DNA of 64,000 nucleotides, from the NCBI GenBank assembly GCA_016713535.1, contig JADJOY010000023.1:124001-188000 (forward strand). Direction: 5' to 3'. Source of the DNA: JADJOY01 sp016713535 [NCBI: Deltaproteobacteria bacterium]. GTDB taxonomy: Bacteria > JADJOY01. A model generated the notes under the pieces. That model saw only the letters and a program-made list of their open reading frames with translations, ran no database searches and was not told where the DNA came from. This document shows, piece by piece, positions 26,241 through 36,199 of this stretch; positions within the stretch are counted from its first letter, which is position 1; every line of letters begins with the position of its first letter. The translations under genes were made by a program, and so were the position numbers.

Positions 26241-26274
26241 TCCGTCCTTCGCCACACACCACCGGGAGACGATC

Positions 26275-27214
26275 GTGAAGAGTGATTCGACTCACAGAGG
26301 TTCACTGCGCCATCGCGCCGCGTGGCTGCTCGCCGCCGCCACGCTCCTCGCCTCGTGTCAGCCCGAGCGCCCCACCACCGGGCCGGGCTCGACACAGAAC
26401 TACATCGCCACGTCGGCGGCGATCACCAACGCCGGCGAGGCCACGCCCACCGACAACACCAAGGTCGCGTATTACGTGCCGAACGTGCTGAAGCACGGCA
26501 CGACGGCCCCCGTGGTCGTGTTCCTGCACGGCTTCCAGGCCGGCGATCCGGGGCTCTACATCGCCCACATCAACCACCTGTGGCACCAGGGCTACATCGT
26601 GATCTTCCCGATGTTCAACACCACCAACGCGTTCACCGACCTCGACCAGAACGTGATGGTCGACCGGATCGTCCGCAACACCAACTTCGCGCTCGCGAAC
26701 ATCGGCGCGAAGGCCGAGCTCGACCACGTCTACGTGTACGGCCACTCGGCAGGCGCGGCGTTCGGCTCGGTGTTCCAGTTCAACAGCGGCATCACTCCGG
26801 CCGGCCTGGTGCTCGCGCACCCGGCGCTCGACACCGGTCCGGTGCCCGTTCCGGGCATCGTCCTCGTGAACTTCCAGGCCGAGGCCCCGTACACCACCGC
26901 GCCTGTCGTGATCCTCACCGGTGACCAGGACACGATCGCGCCGCCGAGCGCGTCCGTGACCCTGCACGGCTACCTGACCGGTGCCGCGTCGCGGATCGCG
27001 TGGGAGGGCTCGCACCGACAACCACGAGTACCCACCGATCAACACCGACCACCTCCAGCCGCTCACGATCGGCAACGCCGCCGACACCATGGACTGGCGC
27101 TACTACTGGTCGGCGCTCGATCAGATGCTCGCCGGCGACGCCACGCCGACGTTCGACATGGGGAGCTGGACGAGTGGGACGGCCGTGAAGACGCCGGTGG
27201 TGCTCGCCAACTGA
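26275..27214 (+). CDS. alpha/beta-hydrolase lipoprotein (frameshifted)
   Basis: A GTG start follows GGGAG at good spacing. A signal peptide ends in the lipobox TLLASC. The hydrolase fold is clear: VVVFLHGFQAGDPG (oxyanion-hole HG), HVYVYGHSAGAAFGSV (nucleophile elbow GHSAG), VVILTGDQDTIAPP (acid) and SHTDNHEYP, the likely catalytic His region. At about 27010 two bases (an AC in a CACACC run) appear to be missing; the other frame then gives NHEYPPINTDHLQPLTIG to the end. Related to dienelactone-hydrolase or PET-hydrolase-like secreted esterases; substrate unknown. Confidence 0.78.
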
Positions 27215-27252
27215 GCGGCCTCGGATCCAGCCAGAATCTTCCCAAATACCCT

Positions 27253-27280
27253 TTGATCCTGGCAGGATCTCGGCTACGAT
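27253..27280 (+). promoter_or_regulatory. possible sigma-70 promoter for the cold-shock gene
   Basis: TTGATC at 27253-27258 and TACGAT at 27275-27280 with a 16-bp spacer. This leaves a long 5' leader of about 150 bases, as in cspA-type genes, containing a hairpin CGCACC-GTTTT-GGTGCG at 27346-27362. Confidence 0.4.
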
Positions 27281-27438
27281 CGGTGGATTGCACGCGTGTC
27301 CGGCGAACGCGCGCACTGGAACAACGCATACGATCCGTCCCCTCTCGCACCGTTTTGGTGCGCGAACGGGCGGTCAACTAGGTCGAGCTTTCGGACGTCT
27401 CTGCACGGAGTTCCGGAAGTCGAATTGAGGTAGCACCG

Positions 27439-27642
27439 ATGGCCGTTGGTACCGTGAAGTGGTTCAATGATGCGAAGGGTTTTGGCTTCATCACGCCCGC
27501 GGATGGCTCGAAGGACGTTTTCGTCCATCACAGCGCCATCACCATGGACGGGTTCCGCACCCTGTCCGAGGGACAGCGCGTCGAGTACGAGGTGACGCAG
27601 GGTGCGAAGGGGCCGGCGGCCCAGAACGTCCGGGCTGTCTGA
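27439..27642 (+). CDS. cspA: cold-shock protein CspA family
   Basis: A 67-residue single-domain OB-fold protein with both RNA-binding motifs, KGFGFITP (RNP1) and VFVHHSAI (RNP2). It binds single-stranded RNA or DNA and prevents secondary structure, mostly after cold shock or during growth transitions. A good GAGG ribosome-binding site lies 8 bases before the ATG. A long leader and a downstream intrinsic terminator make it a monocistronic unit. Confidence 0.97.
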   Translation: MAVGTVKWFNDAKGFGFITPADGSKDVFVHHSAITMDGFRTLSEGQRVEYEVTQGAKGPAAQNVRAV

Positions 27643-27694
27643 CGACCGCTCCTATCTCGAGCCGCTTCCGCGGCCTCGAGTGATCACCTGAGAG

Positions 27695-27727
27695 CGCCCG
27701 ACCGAGTTTCGGTCGGGCGTTTCTCTT
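27695..27727 (+). terminator. rho-independent terminator after cspA
   Basis: An 11-bp perfect stem CGCCCGACCGA/TCGGTCGGGCG with a 3-nt loop (GTT) is followed by TTTCTCTTT. It is the clearest intrinsic terminator in the window. Confidence 0.9.
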
Positions 27728-27826
27728 TGAACGGCGCGCGGCGCCGAGGGACCGGCGCCCTCCAGTTCGCGGGGAACCGCGTGCCCCTCCCGGATCCGCA
27801 ACGATCGGCTGGAGCGCGCGGCGCCC

Positions 27827-29329
27827 CTACTCGTCGTCGCTGGCGGGGTCGCCCGGCAGCCGCCCGGCGGCGCGCTCGGCCAGCACCTTGAGCTTCTTCT
27901 GCAAGCCCATGCGCGAGAGGCCCAAGCGCTCGGCGGCGCGCGACGCGTTGCCGCCGCACTCGGCGAGCACGCGGTCGATGATCCGTCGCTCGAAGGCGTC
28001 GCGCGCATCGCGCAGCGTGCTCGTGAGCGCCGGCGCCTCGTCGCTGCCAGCGGCTGCGAGCGGTGCGCTCGTGAGCGGCGCGTTCTTGACCCGCGGCGAG
28101 AGGTGCCCGACGTCGATCCAGCCGTCGGGCTCGACCAGCACCGAGGCGCGCTCGAGCTCGTTCTCGAGCTCGCGGATGTTGCCCGGAAACGGATAGCGCG
28201 CGATGAGGTCGAGCGCCGCGGCGCGGATCCCCGCCACGCGCTTGCCGAGCTTCTTCTGGGTGCGGCTCAGGATCAGCGCCACCAGCAGCGGCACGTCCTC
28301 GCGGCGCTCGCGCAGCGGCGGCAGCCAGATCGGGAACACGCTGATCCGGTAGTAGAGGTCCTCGCGGAAGCGCCCTTCCCGCACCTCTTCCGAGAGATCG
28401 CAGTGGGTGGCGCTCACCAGCCGCACGTCGATCGGCACCTCGTCCACCGCGCCCACCGGCCGGATCACGCGCTCCTGCACGGCGCGCAGGAGCTTCACCT
28501 GCATCGCCGTGGACATGTCGGCGACCTCGTCGAGGAAGAGTGTTCCGCCGTTGGCGATCTCGAAGAGCCCCTTGCGATCCGCGGTGGCGCCGGTGAAGGC
28601 ACCTCGCCGGTAGCCGAAGAGCTCGCTCTCGAGCAGGGTCTCGGTGATCGCGCCGCAGTTCACGGCGACGAAGCGCCCGTCGGCGCGCGGGCTCGCGGCG
28701 TGGATGGCCCGCGCGATCCGCTCCTTGCCCGTCCCCGACTCGCCGTGGACGAGCACCGTCACGTCCGAGGGCGCGACCTTGAGGGCGAGGTCGAGCGCCT
28801 CGCGCACCGCGGGCGACTTACCCACGACCCCCTCGATCTCCTCGCGCTCGCGCACCTCGAAGCGCAGCGCCTGGTAGTCCTCCTTGAGGCGCTCGTGCGC
28901 CGCCGCCAGCTCCAGGTAGAGGCGGCGGTTCTCGATCGAGAGGCGGCGCGCCTCGAGCGCGCGCTGGATCCGCGCGGTGAGGTCGTCGGGGTCCCAGGGC
29001 TTGGTGATGTAGTAGTAGATGTGCCCTTCGTTGACCGCGGACACCACGCTCTCGATGTCCGTGTAGCCGGTGAAGAGGATGCGCACCGCGTCCGGCTGGC
29101 GTACCTGGACCTCTTTCAGGAACTCCACGCCGGTCATCCCCGGCATGCGCTGGTCGGCGAGCACCACCGCCACCGTCTCGCTCGTCATGCGCTCGAGCGC
29201 CGCCGCGCCGTCGCTCGCGCGCAGCACCCGGAAGTGCTCGCCGAGGGTCACCTCGAGCGAGTCGAGCACCCGCTCCTCGTCGTCCACGACCAGCACGGTC
29301 TCGTCGCTCAGCTTGCCGTTCACGCCCAT
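27827..29329 (-). CDS. NtrC-family sigma-54 response regulator
   Basis: A 500-residue protein with a receiver domain (phospho-acceptor D59 in VVLADQRMPG, Lys in YYITKPWD), a sigma-54-activating AAA+ domain (Walker A GESGTGKE about 196-203, GAFTGA loop about 243-248, Walker B GGTLFLDEVADM) and a C-terminal Fis-type HTH (GGNASRAAERLGLSRMGLQK). The intact GAFTGA motif shows it should activate sigma-54 RNA polymerase. It is the last gene of the TonB receptor-binding protein-kinase-regulator operon, 31 bases after the kinase. Confidence 0.93.
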   Translation of the reverse strand: MGVNGKLSDETVLVVDDEERVLDSLEVTLGEHFRVLRASDGAAALERMTSETVAVVLADQRMPGMTGVEFLKEVQVRQPDAVRILFTGYTDIESVVSAVNEGHIYYYITKPWDPDDLTARIQRALEARRLSIENRRLYLELAAAHERLKEDYQALRFEVREREEIEGVVGKSPAVREALDLALKVAPSDVTVLVHGESGTGKERIARAIHAASPRADGRFVAVNCGAITETLLESELFGYRRGAFTGATADRKGLFEIANGGTLFLDEVADMSTAMQVKLLRAVQERVIRPVGAVDEVPIDVRLVSATHCDLSEEVREGRFREDLYYRISVFPIWLPPLRERREDVPLLVALILSRTQKKLGKRVAGIRAAALDLIARYPFPGNIRELENELERASVLVEPDGWIDVGHLSPRVKNAPLTSAPLAAAGSDEAPALTSTLRDARDAFERRIIDRVLAECGGNASRAAERLGLSRMGLQKKLKVLAERAAGRLPGDPASDDE

Positions 29330-29360
29330 CTCCCGAGATCCGCCGCCCGTCCGCCCCGCG

Positions 29361-31250
29361 TCACGCGGGTCCGGGTGGCGGTAGTGGCAGGCGCACCACG
29401 AACACCGCGCCGCCCGCCGGATGATTGCTCGCTTCGATCGTGCCGCCGTGATCGCGCACGATCCCGTAGCTCACCGAGAGCCCGAGCCCGGTGCCTCGCG
29501 TCGGTCCCTTGGTGGTGAAGAACGGCTCGAAGAGGCGGTGCGCGATCTCCGGCGCGATGCCCGGACCGGAGTCGCGCACCGTGATCTCGAGGGACTCCGC
29601 CAGCACCCGCGATGAGATCCACACCTGGCCGCCCGCGTGGCCGACCGCGTCGAGGGCGTTGGCGAGGAGGTTGACGAACACCTGGTTCAGCGCCCCCGCC
29701 CTGCAGCGGTAGCGCGGCAGCGCGCCGTAGTCACGGTGCAGCTCGATGCCGGACGCTTCGATCCGGTGGCCGAGGAGCATCACCGCGGTGTCGAGGCTCT
29801 CGGCGAGGTCCACCGACTGGATCTCGCCCTCGCCGGCGCGCGCGAAGGTACGCAGCTTCTCGACGATGGTCTTGGTGCGCTCGGCGCCCACCTGGCAGCC
29901 GTCGATGAGCTTGGCGACCTTGCCCGCGAGGTCGTCGAGGCGGGCGCGCGCCGCCTCGGCCGCGTCCGGCGGCTCGGCCGCGGCCCCCTCGGCTCCCGAT
30001 CCGAGCCCACGCCGCGCCATCTCCTCGATCTCGTGCACGTAGCGCGCGAGCACCCGCACGTTCGCGTACAGGAACCCGAGCGGATTGTTCATCTCGTGCG
30101 CGACGCCGGCCACCAGCTCGCCGAGTGCCGCGAGCTTGGCCGACTGGACGAGCTGCGCTTGCGTCGACTCGAGGTCGCTCTTGGCGCGCGCGAGGTCCTC
30201 CATGCGGCCCTCGAGGTTGGCCGTGGCGATGCGCAGCTCACGCGAGATCCGCACCACGACCCACGATGCGACCACGCTCACCAGCCCCACGGCGAACAAG
30301 GTCACCACCAGCGTGTCGCGGCCCACCGACGCGATCCTTCCCAGGAACTCCTGGTGCGGCACCACCAGCGCGAGCGTCCATCCCGACACCGCGGCGCCCG
30401 GCTTGAGCCCGAGCGCCACGCTTCCGAGCAGCGCGTCGTGGGCGTACGCCACCATGGGAGCGGCGGCGCTCGCGGATCCGGCGAGGGGACCGGTGAGAGC
30501 GCTGCGCAGCTTCTCCGTCGTCCAGCCGAGGGGACGCTCGGGAGGTGCGGCGAGGAGCGTCGAGTCGCCGCCGACGATGAGCGCGCCGCTCGACGGTCCG
30601 CGGCGCAGTCCGTCGAGGACGTCGTGCACGCCGCGGAGATCGAGGTCGACCACCAGCTTGCCGACGAGCTGGTGCTGGTCGTCGCGCACCTCGGTGCCGA
30701 AGCGCAGCCGGGTCGGGTCGCGGGCCGAGAGCCGCTGGACCCATGCGCGATCGTCGCCGGGCGCACGCGCCACCAGCTCTGCGAACGCTTCCGCGAGCGC
30801 GGGGTCGGCGCTGCGCGCCGAGCCGGTCCGGCTGCGCGCCACGACGCCACCGCCCTCGTCGCGATACGCCACCGCGAGGTAGGTCGTCGAGACCTCGAGG
30901 AGCTGGCGGAAGGAATCGTCGAGGACCGCCGCGTCCTGCTCGACCGCGTCGTTGAATCCGAAGCGGACGTCGAAGTGGTAGCGCTGGATCAGCGCACTGT
31001 GGGCGAGCGCGACGAGGTCGCTCGTCGGCTGCGCGAGCAGCCCGTCGAGGCGGCGCTGCGCCTCGCCGAGCGCGCGCTCGACGCTCGCCGCCTCCTGGAG
31101 CACGGCCTCGCGGCGCACCGCGCGGTGGCTCCACCACCCCATCCCGCCGAGCATCAGCGCGACCAGCGGCAAGATCGTGAGGAGGATTCGCTGCTCGAGG
31201 CGCGGCCCCATCGCGCGGGCGCCACGGGCCGTCACGACGCGATCGCTCAT
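29361..31250 (-). CDS. membrane sensor histidine kinase
   Basis: A 629-residue kinase. A transmembrane helix at about 20-40 and another at about 320-345 enclose a roughly 280-residue periplasmic sensor with PAS/Cache-like features (YLAVAYRDEGGGVVARSRTG). The H-box is GVAHEMNNPLGFLYANVRVL. The ATPase domain has N-box VFVNLLANALDAVG, G1 DSGPGIAPE and G2 GTGLGLSVSYGIV. The ATG overlaps the upstream solute-binding-protein stop, so sensor and periplasmic protein are made together; the ligand may be presented by that protein. Confidence 0.9.
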   Translation of the reverse strand: MSDRVVTARGARAMGPRLEQRILLTILPLVALMLGGMGWWSHRAVRREAVLQEAASVERALGEAQRRLDGLLAQPTSDLVALAHSALIQRYHFDVRFGFNDAVEQDAAVLDDSFRQLLEVSTTYLAVAYRDEGGGVVARSRTGSARSADPALAEAFAELVARAPGDDRAWVQRLSARDPTRLRFGTEVRDDQHQLVGKLVVDLDLRGVHDVLDGLRRGPSSGALIVGGDSTLLAAPPERPLGWTTEKLRSALTGPLAGSASAAAPMVAYAHDALLGSVALGLKPGAAVSGWTLALVVPHQEFLGRIASVGRDTLVVTLFAVGLVSVVASWVVVRISRELRIATANLEGRMEDLARAKSDLESTQAQLVQSAKLAALGELVAGVAHEMNNPLGFLYANVRVLARYVHEIEEMARRGLGSGAEGAAAEPPDAAEAARARLDDLAGKVAKLIDGCQVGAERTKTIVEKLRTFARAGEGEIQSVDLAESLDTAVMLLGHRIEASGIELHRDYGALPRYRCRAGALNQVFVNLLANALDAVGHAGGQVWISSRVLAESLEITVRDSGPGIAPEIAHRLFEPFFTTKGPTRGTGLGLSVSYGIVRDHGGTIEASNHPAGGAVFVVRLPLPPPGPA

Positions 31251-32239
31251 CGGACCACCTTCGCGGCCTCGGCGAGCAGCTCGCCGGGCACCGTGAGGCC
31301 GAGCTCGGCCGCCACCGCGGCGTTGATCGCGATGCTCGCGGGCGGGTCCGCCACCGGGACCTGCGCCGCGGGCTCGCCGGCGAGGACGCGGCGAGCGAGC
31401 GCCGCGGCGCTGCGGCCGAGCGCGTGATCGTCGACGTAGGCGGCGGCGAGCGCTCCCTCCTCGACGAGCTGCTCGGCGTGGGCGAGCAGCGGCACTCTCT
31501 TCTCGCGCGCGGTGCGCAGCAGCAACGGAACGGTGTCCGGGTTGATCCAGGTACGATCCGGCGCCACCCACAGCGCGTCGACGGGCTCGGCGCCGCCGGT
31601 CACCTTCGCGAGCGCCTCGGCGGCGTTCGACTTGTCACTGGCCGCGGCCCGCACCACCTCCACTCCGGCGGCCTTCGCTGCACGCTCGACCTCGGTGATC
31701 CACGTCGTGGAGCGGTCCGGATCGAACGGGACGCCGATGCGATGGGTGCGGGGCGCGATGCGGAGCAAGAGCCTGAGCTGCGAGGACGCCGGGACGAGCT
31801 GACGTACTCCGGTGAGGTCGTCGGTGCTCCGCCCCCCCTCCACGTTGCTCAGCACCCGCGCGTACACCACCGGTACGTCGGGGACCTGGCGGTGCACCAG
31901 CGAGGTCGCCGCCGCGCCGAGGGTGAGGAAGAGGGCTGGCGGCAGCCGGTTCAGCCCCTCCACGAAGCGGCGTGCCTCGGCCTCCGTGCCAGGCAACGTG
32001 ACCACATCGACGCGCGAGCCGAGCCCTTCGCGGAATCCCGCGATGACGTCGTCGTAGAGCGGGAGCTCGCTCGACCGGACCGCCACCACCCGGGGCGGGT
32101 CGGCGCGGACGGGTGGCGCCGCCGGCCCCACGAGCGCAGCGACGACGAGGATGGCGACCGCGCGCAGCGAGCGGTGCCGCCAGTCGCGCCGTGCCGCTGC
32201 CTCGGCTCCGGGCCGCCGCGTCGTTCGCCACGCCAGCAT
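31247..32239 (-). CDS. ABC-type solute-binding protein (ABC_sub_bind family)
   Basis: A 330-residue protein with a membrane anchor or signal peptide (AVAILVVAALVGPAAPPVRA) and a two-lobed periplasmic-binding fold: VVAVRSSELPLYDDVIAGFREG, LFLTLGAAATSLVHRQVPDV, VDALWVAPDRTWINPDTV, INAAVAAELGLTVP. This matches the ABC_sub_bind (PF04392) family. No permease or ATPase is nearby; it lies between a TonB receptor and a sensor kinase, so a sensing role is as likely as transport. Confidence 0.82.
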   Translation of the reverse strand: MLAWRTTRRPGAEAAARRDWRHRSLRAVAILVVAALVGPAAPPVRADPPRVVAVRSSELPLYDDVIAGFREGLGSRVDVVTLPGTEAEARRFVEGLNRLPPALFLTLGAAATSLVHRQVPDVPVVYARVLSNVEGGRSTDDLTGVRQLVPASSQLRLLLRIAPRTHRIGVPFDPDRSTTWITEVERAAKAAGVEVVRAAASDKSNAAEALAKVTGGAEPVDALWVAPDRTWINPDTVPLLLRTAREKRVPLLAHAEQLVEEGALAAAYVDDHALGRSAAALARRVLAGEPAAQVPVADPPASIAINAAVAAELGLTVPGELLAEAAKVVR

Positions 32240-32251
32240 CGGGATCGCCCT

Positions 32252-34366
32252 TCAGAACCCCATCGTGACGCGCCCGGTCACGATGCGCGTGCCGCGTCCC
32301 CAGATCGGCAGCTCCTGGTCGAGGAGGTTCCAGCCTTCGATCGCGACGTCGAGGCGGTAAGCCGAGAGCTCCCAGGCGAGGCGCGCGTTGAGGAGCCGCG
32401 TCCCGGCGATCGGCTGGGTCTCGTCGACCAGCGAATACGCGGTGAGCGAGGCGAGCGGGAACGCGAGGCCGTCGGAGGTCGCCTCGAAGCTCAGCGAGCC
32501 GTGCCAGCCGCGCAGCCACGGCGCCGGGATCCGCGACGCGCGGAAGTCGAGCTCGATGCTCGCCACACCCCGGTGGTTGCCGAGCGCCTCCGCGATCTCG
32601 AGCTCGCCATAGCGATCGGCCTGGTCGAAGGGATCGATGAAGGCGTAGTCGAGGGCGAGCGTGAGCCACGGCAGCGGCTTCACGTCGAACGACGCCTCCG
32701 TGCCCGCCGCCCAGTACGAGTAGCGGTTCGCGAACGGGACGTTGATCCCCGGCTCGGCGAGCACCGGACCGAAGCCGACGATGCCGTCGACGTCCTCGAG
32801 GAACGCCTCGACCTGGGTGTAGATGCGGCCGTCCCACCAGGCGCCGCGGTAACCGGCCTCGTAGGACGTGAGGTCCTGGTAGTCGAGCTCGGGGTTGCCG
32901 CGCAGCACGAGGAGCGTGATGTCCGGCGCCTCGGGGCCCGAGCCGACGAAGATCGGCGTCACGTCGAACCGACCGTGGAGCCCGAAGAGCGGCGGCGCCG
33001 CGACACCGCGGCCGACACCGAGCCGGAAGCTCTGGCCTTCGGCGGGGCGCCACACCAAGGCACCGCCCGGCATCACCACCGTGCCGGCGGGATGGAGGGT
33101 CTCGACGCGCGCGCTCGCCGAGAGCGAGAGCTCGTCGGTGAGCTGCCACTCGTCGGAAGCGAAGATGCCGAGAGTGTCGAGCGACTCGCGCTCGGTGAAG
33201 AGTCCGCCGTCGACGGTCTGGAACTGGTACGCGAGCCCGCCGAGGAGGTGGTGGCCGCCGGGGAGCTCGAAGGTCTGGCGGACCTCTCCGTCGAAGCGGT
33301 CGGCGGTGGTCTCGAGGGGATCGAGGAGCGCCGCCGCCTCGAGCCCGAAGGCGAACTCGGTCCACGACACCTGCGCGGTCAGGTCGCCGCCGAACAGCTC
33401 ACGCTGGTGGCGGATCAGCGCGCTGCGCTCGGAGGCGTCGTGGGCCTTGAAGATGGTGCCGAACAAGAGGTCGACGTCGCCGCCGGTGAAGCTGCCGTCG
33501 ACCTCCCACCGCGAGCGGTCCTCGAGGTCGAGGACGCTGCGCAGCGAGAGCTTGAGCATGTGCGCGGAGGTGCCGTCGTTGTCGGGCAGCACGTTGCGCT
33601 GGTCGTCGAACTCCTCGATGGTCTGGAAGCCCGCGGTGAGCTTGCTCTTGACCGCGCCGAGCGCGAACCCGTGCGAGCCCATCACGTCGAGGAGGCCCGT
33701 GGGGCCGCCGCCGACGAGCTGTGCCAGCGTGCCCTCGGTCTGCTTGTCGGCGGGGTCGCGGGTCTTGATGTCGATGACCAGCGCCAGCCCACCTGGCCCG
33801 TAGATGGCGCCGTCCGGTCCCTGCACCACCTCGATGCGGTCGATGTCGGCGAGGAAGATCGGTAGCGGCGTCTCGAAATAGGTGCCGAGCCACTCCTGGC
33901 GCACCGAGCGGCCGTCGAGGAGCACCTCCACGAACTGGAATCCGGTGACGCTCGCCGAGCGCGCCGCTCCCACCTGGGTGTCGGCCGAGGTGGCCACGAA
34001 CGCGCGCACCGATGGCACCCGGCGCAGGAACTCGCCGAGGTTGCGGGCACCCGAGTCGCGGATCTGCTGCGCGGTGAAGACCTGGACGTTGACGGGCGAG
34101 CGCGAGAGCCGCTGAGCGCGCTTGCTCCCCACGTCGACGAGTGGGTCCTCCTCGACCATCCACAACATCTCCTCGTGGAGACCCCCGGCCTCGGGCGAGG
34201 CGTCCTCGACGACGGACTCGCCCTGCGCGTGAGCAGGCGCGGGGCAGGCGATGATGGCGAGCGCAACCAGCGAGGCGAGCGCCACACCCCCGAGCACCGT
34301 GAGCCGCGGCTCGCACCACGAGCCCGGCGCGCGTGGAGAGCGGGCGCGGATGCGGATGAAAGTCAC
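32252..34366 (-). CDS. TonB-dependent outer-membrane receptor
   Basis: A 704-residue receptor from a GTG start that places the signal peptide (ending CPAPAHAQ) close to the N-terminus; an ATG 35 codons upstream is possible but would bury it. The plug domain is clear (VNVQVFTAQQIRDSGARNLG, EFLRRVPSVRAF, LPIFLADIDRIEVVQGPDGA, GPGGLALVIDI). The beta-barrel ends in the canonical aromatic residue, VTMGF. It heads the operon with a solute-binding protein, kinase and sigma-54 regulator. The ligand is unknown. Confidence 0.9.
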   Translation of the reverse strand: MTFIRIRARSPRAPGSWCEPRLTVLGGVALASLVALAIIACPAPAHAQGESVVEDASPEAGGLHEEMLWMVEEDPLVDVGSKRAQRLSRSPVNVQVFTAQQIRDSGARNLGEFLRRVPSVRAFVATSADTQVGAARSASVTGFQFVEVLLDGRSVRQEWLGTYFETPLPIFLADIDRIEVVQGPDGAIYGPGGLALVIDIKTRDPADKQTEGTLAQLVGGGPTGLLDVMGSHGFALGAVKSKLTAGFQTIEEFDDQRNVLPDNDGTSAHMLKLSLRSVLDLEDRSRWEVDGSFTGGDVDLLFGTIFKAHDASERSALIRHQRELFGGDLTAQVSWTEFAFGLEAAALLDPLETTADRFDGEVRQTFELPGGHHLLGGLAYQFQTVDGGLFTERESLDTLGIFASDEWQLTDELSLSASARVETLHPAGTVVMPGGALVWRPAEGQSFRLGVGRGVAAPPLFGLHGRFDVTPIFVGSGPEAPDITLLVLRGNPELDYQDLTSYEAGYRGAWWDGRIYTQVEAFLEDVDGIVGFGPVLAEPGINVPFANRYSYWAAGTEASFDVKPLPWLTLALDYAFIDPFDQADRYGELEIAEALGNHRGVASIELDFRASRIPAPWLRGWHGSLSFEATSDGLAFPLASLTAYSLVDETQPIAGTRLLNARLAWELSAYRLDVAIEGWNLLDQELPIWGRGTRIVTGRVTMGF

Positions 34367-34660
34367 GAAGCCTGGGTGCCAGAAACCGCCGCGCGGGTCA
34401 ATCCGCGCAGCGTCCACCATGGAAGCGAGGCACCGGTGCAAGGGCGGCGCCAGCGACCGCGCCGGACACACGATGGAATTCCGCGGGTTCGGGCAAGCGA
34501 AACGGCCGGGCGACGCGTGCGGGGAGCGCGCCCGCGAAACGGAAGCGGCGGCGCCGCAACGAAAGTTGCGCGGCCCGTGCTCGGTGGTTCAAAGTACGCA
34601 CGCGACGAGCGGGCGAGAGCGGGCTCGCTCGCCGCGAGCCGTCGGATCGGAGGACGACAG

Positions 34661-34867
34661 GTGGACGCGACGACGCAGAAGTTCTTCCTGGGCGTGGGAT
34701 TGATCGTCGTTGCGGTGCTGTTCGGCCTGCTACGCGAGAAGATCCTCGGCTACAAGTTCTCGTTCCTGTGGTTCCTGGGGTCGATCCCGCTGGCGGCGCT
34801 CGGCCTCTACATGCTGAAGCCGAGCCTGGTGATGGACGTGCTCCACCGCATCGGCGTCGGAGGCTGA
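34661..34867 (+). CDS. small two-helix membrane protein
   Basis: A 68-residue protein from a GTG placed 7 bases after a good GGAGG. Two hydrophobic helices (FFLGVGLIVVAVLFGLL, FLWFLGSIPLAALGLYML) are separated by a basic loop. Too short to assign. The roughly 290 bases upstream, between it and the divergent TonB receptor, hold no other recognisable gene. Confidence 0.6.
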   Translation: MDATTQKFFLGVGLIVVAVLFGLLREKILGYKFSFLWFLGSIPLAALGLYMLKPSLVMDVLHRIGVGG

Positions 34868-34961
34868 CCCGAGCGGCTGGTGGGCGGTCGCTCCGTCGAC
34901 TGCCAGGAATCGAGCGGGGATGAACCGGAATCCACGCGCTCGGCGACGCTCACGCTCCTGC

Positions 34962-34994
34962 GTATCGCCGGGCACGCGACGCGTGCCCCTCCCC
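34962..34994 (+). repeat. dispersed hairpin with long homologous flank
   Basis: GTATCGCCGGGCACGC-GAC-GCGTGCCCCTCCCC. The upstream flank from about 34875 matches that of the 24.9-kb copy. Confidence 0.75.
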
Positions 34995-35033
34995 AGCGCG
35001 CCGGCTTCGTCGGGCGCCAGGAGTCGATCCCGC

Positions 35034-36141
35034 TCAGTACGTGATCACGGAGCGGATCGACTCGCCGTGGTGCATGAGGTCGAACGCGCGGTTCACGTCG
35101 TCGAGCGGCATCTTGTGGGTGATCATCGGGTCGATCTCGATCCGCTTCTCCATGTACCAGTCGACGATCCTGGGCACGTCGGTGCGCCCGCGCGCGCCGC
35201 CGAACGCGGAGCCCTTCCACACCCGCCCGGTGACGAGCTGGAACGGCCGCGTCGCGATCTCCTCGCCCGCCGCCGCCACTCCGATGATGACGCTCACACC
35301 CCAGCCCTTGTGACCGCACTCGAGGGCCTGGCGCATGGTCTTGGTGCTGCCGATGCACTCGAAGCTGTAGTCGGCGCCGCCCTTGGTCAGGCTCACCAGA
35401 TACGGCACCAGATCCCCGCCGACCTCGCTCGGGTTCACGAAGTCGGTCATGCCGAAGCGTTCGGCGAGCGGCTTCTTCGCGGGGTTGAGATCCACGCCGA
35501 CGATCTGCCGAGCGCCCACCAGCCGGCAGCCCTGGATCACGTTGAGGCCGATGCCACCGAGCCCGAACACCACCACCCGTGAGCCCGGCTCGACCTTCGC
35601 CGTGTGGATCACCGCGCCGATGCCGGTGGTGACGCCGCAGCCGATGTAGCAGACGCTCTCGAATGGCGCGTCCTCGCGGATCTTCGCCACCGCGATCTCG
35701 GGCAGCACCGTGTGGTTCGAGAAGGTCGATGTCCCCATGTAGTGGTGGATCGTCTTGCCGCCGAGCGAGAACCGGCTCGTTCCGTCCGGCATCACACCCT
35801 TCCCCTGGGTCTCGCGAATCGCCTGGCAGAGGTTGGTCTTGCCGCTCAGGCAGTACTCGCAGGCGCGGCACTCGGGCGTGTAGAGCGGGATCACGTGGTC
35901 GCCCGCCTTCACGCTCTTCACGTCCTTCCCGACCTCCACCACCACGCCCGCTCCCTCGTGGCCGAGGATCGACGGGAAGATCCCCTCCGAGTCCTTGCCC
36001 GAGAGCGTGTAGGCGTCGGTGTGGCACACCGGTCGCCTTGAGCTCGACGAGCACCTCGTTGGCGCGCGGTCCCTCGAGATCGACGGTCTCGACGACCAGT
36101 GGTTTTCCGGGCTCGAACGCGATGGCGGCGCGGGTCTTCAT
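35034..36141 (-). CDS. frmA: S-(hydroxymethyl)glutathione / class III alcohol dehydrogenase (frameshifted)
   Basis: The N-terminal frame gives [20 protein letters not shown] to LVELKATGV and, after two missing bases (TG in GTGTG) near 36029, continues [15 protein letters not shown] to the end. Catalytic zinc ligands are CHTD and GHEGAGVV; the structural-zinc cysteines are in [16 protein letters not shown]. The NAD site is [14 protein letters not shown]. The DxEGxFP class III block is present. It oxidises the formaldehyde-glutathione adduct, a detoxification step, and also reduces S-nitrosoglutathione. Intact length about 369 residues. Confidence 0.9.
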
Positions 36142-36199
36142 GCGGAACTCTCCTGTTGCTGTCGCTCGGTCGGATGAACGGGGCGGAGGCTTAGCACGG

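Noticed and set aside
34367-34660. Cobalamin riboswitch upstream of the TonB receptor, and likewise at 38.41-38.66 kb
   Set aside because: I looked for the conserved B12-box and GGTGC/AATCC elements on the coding strand and did not find them.
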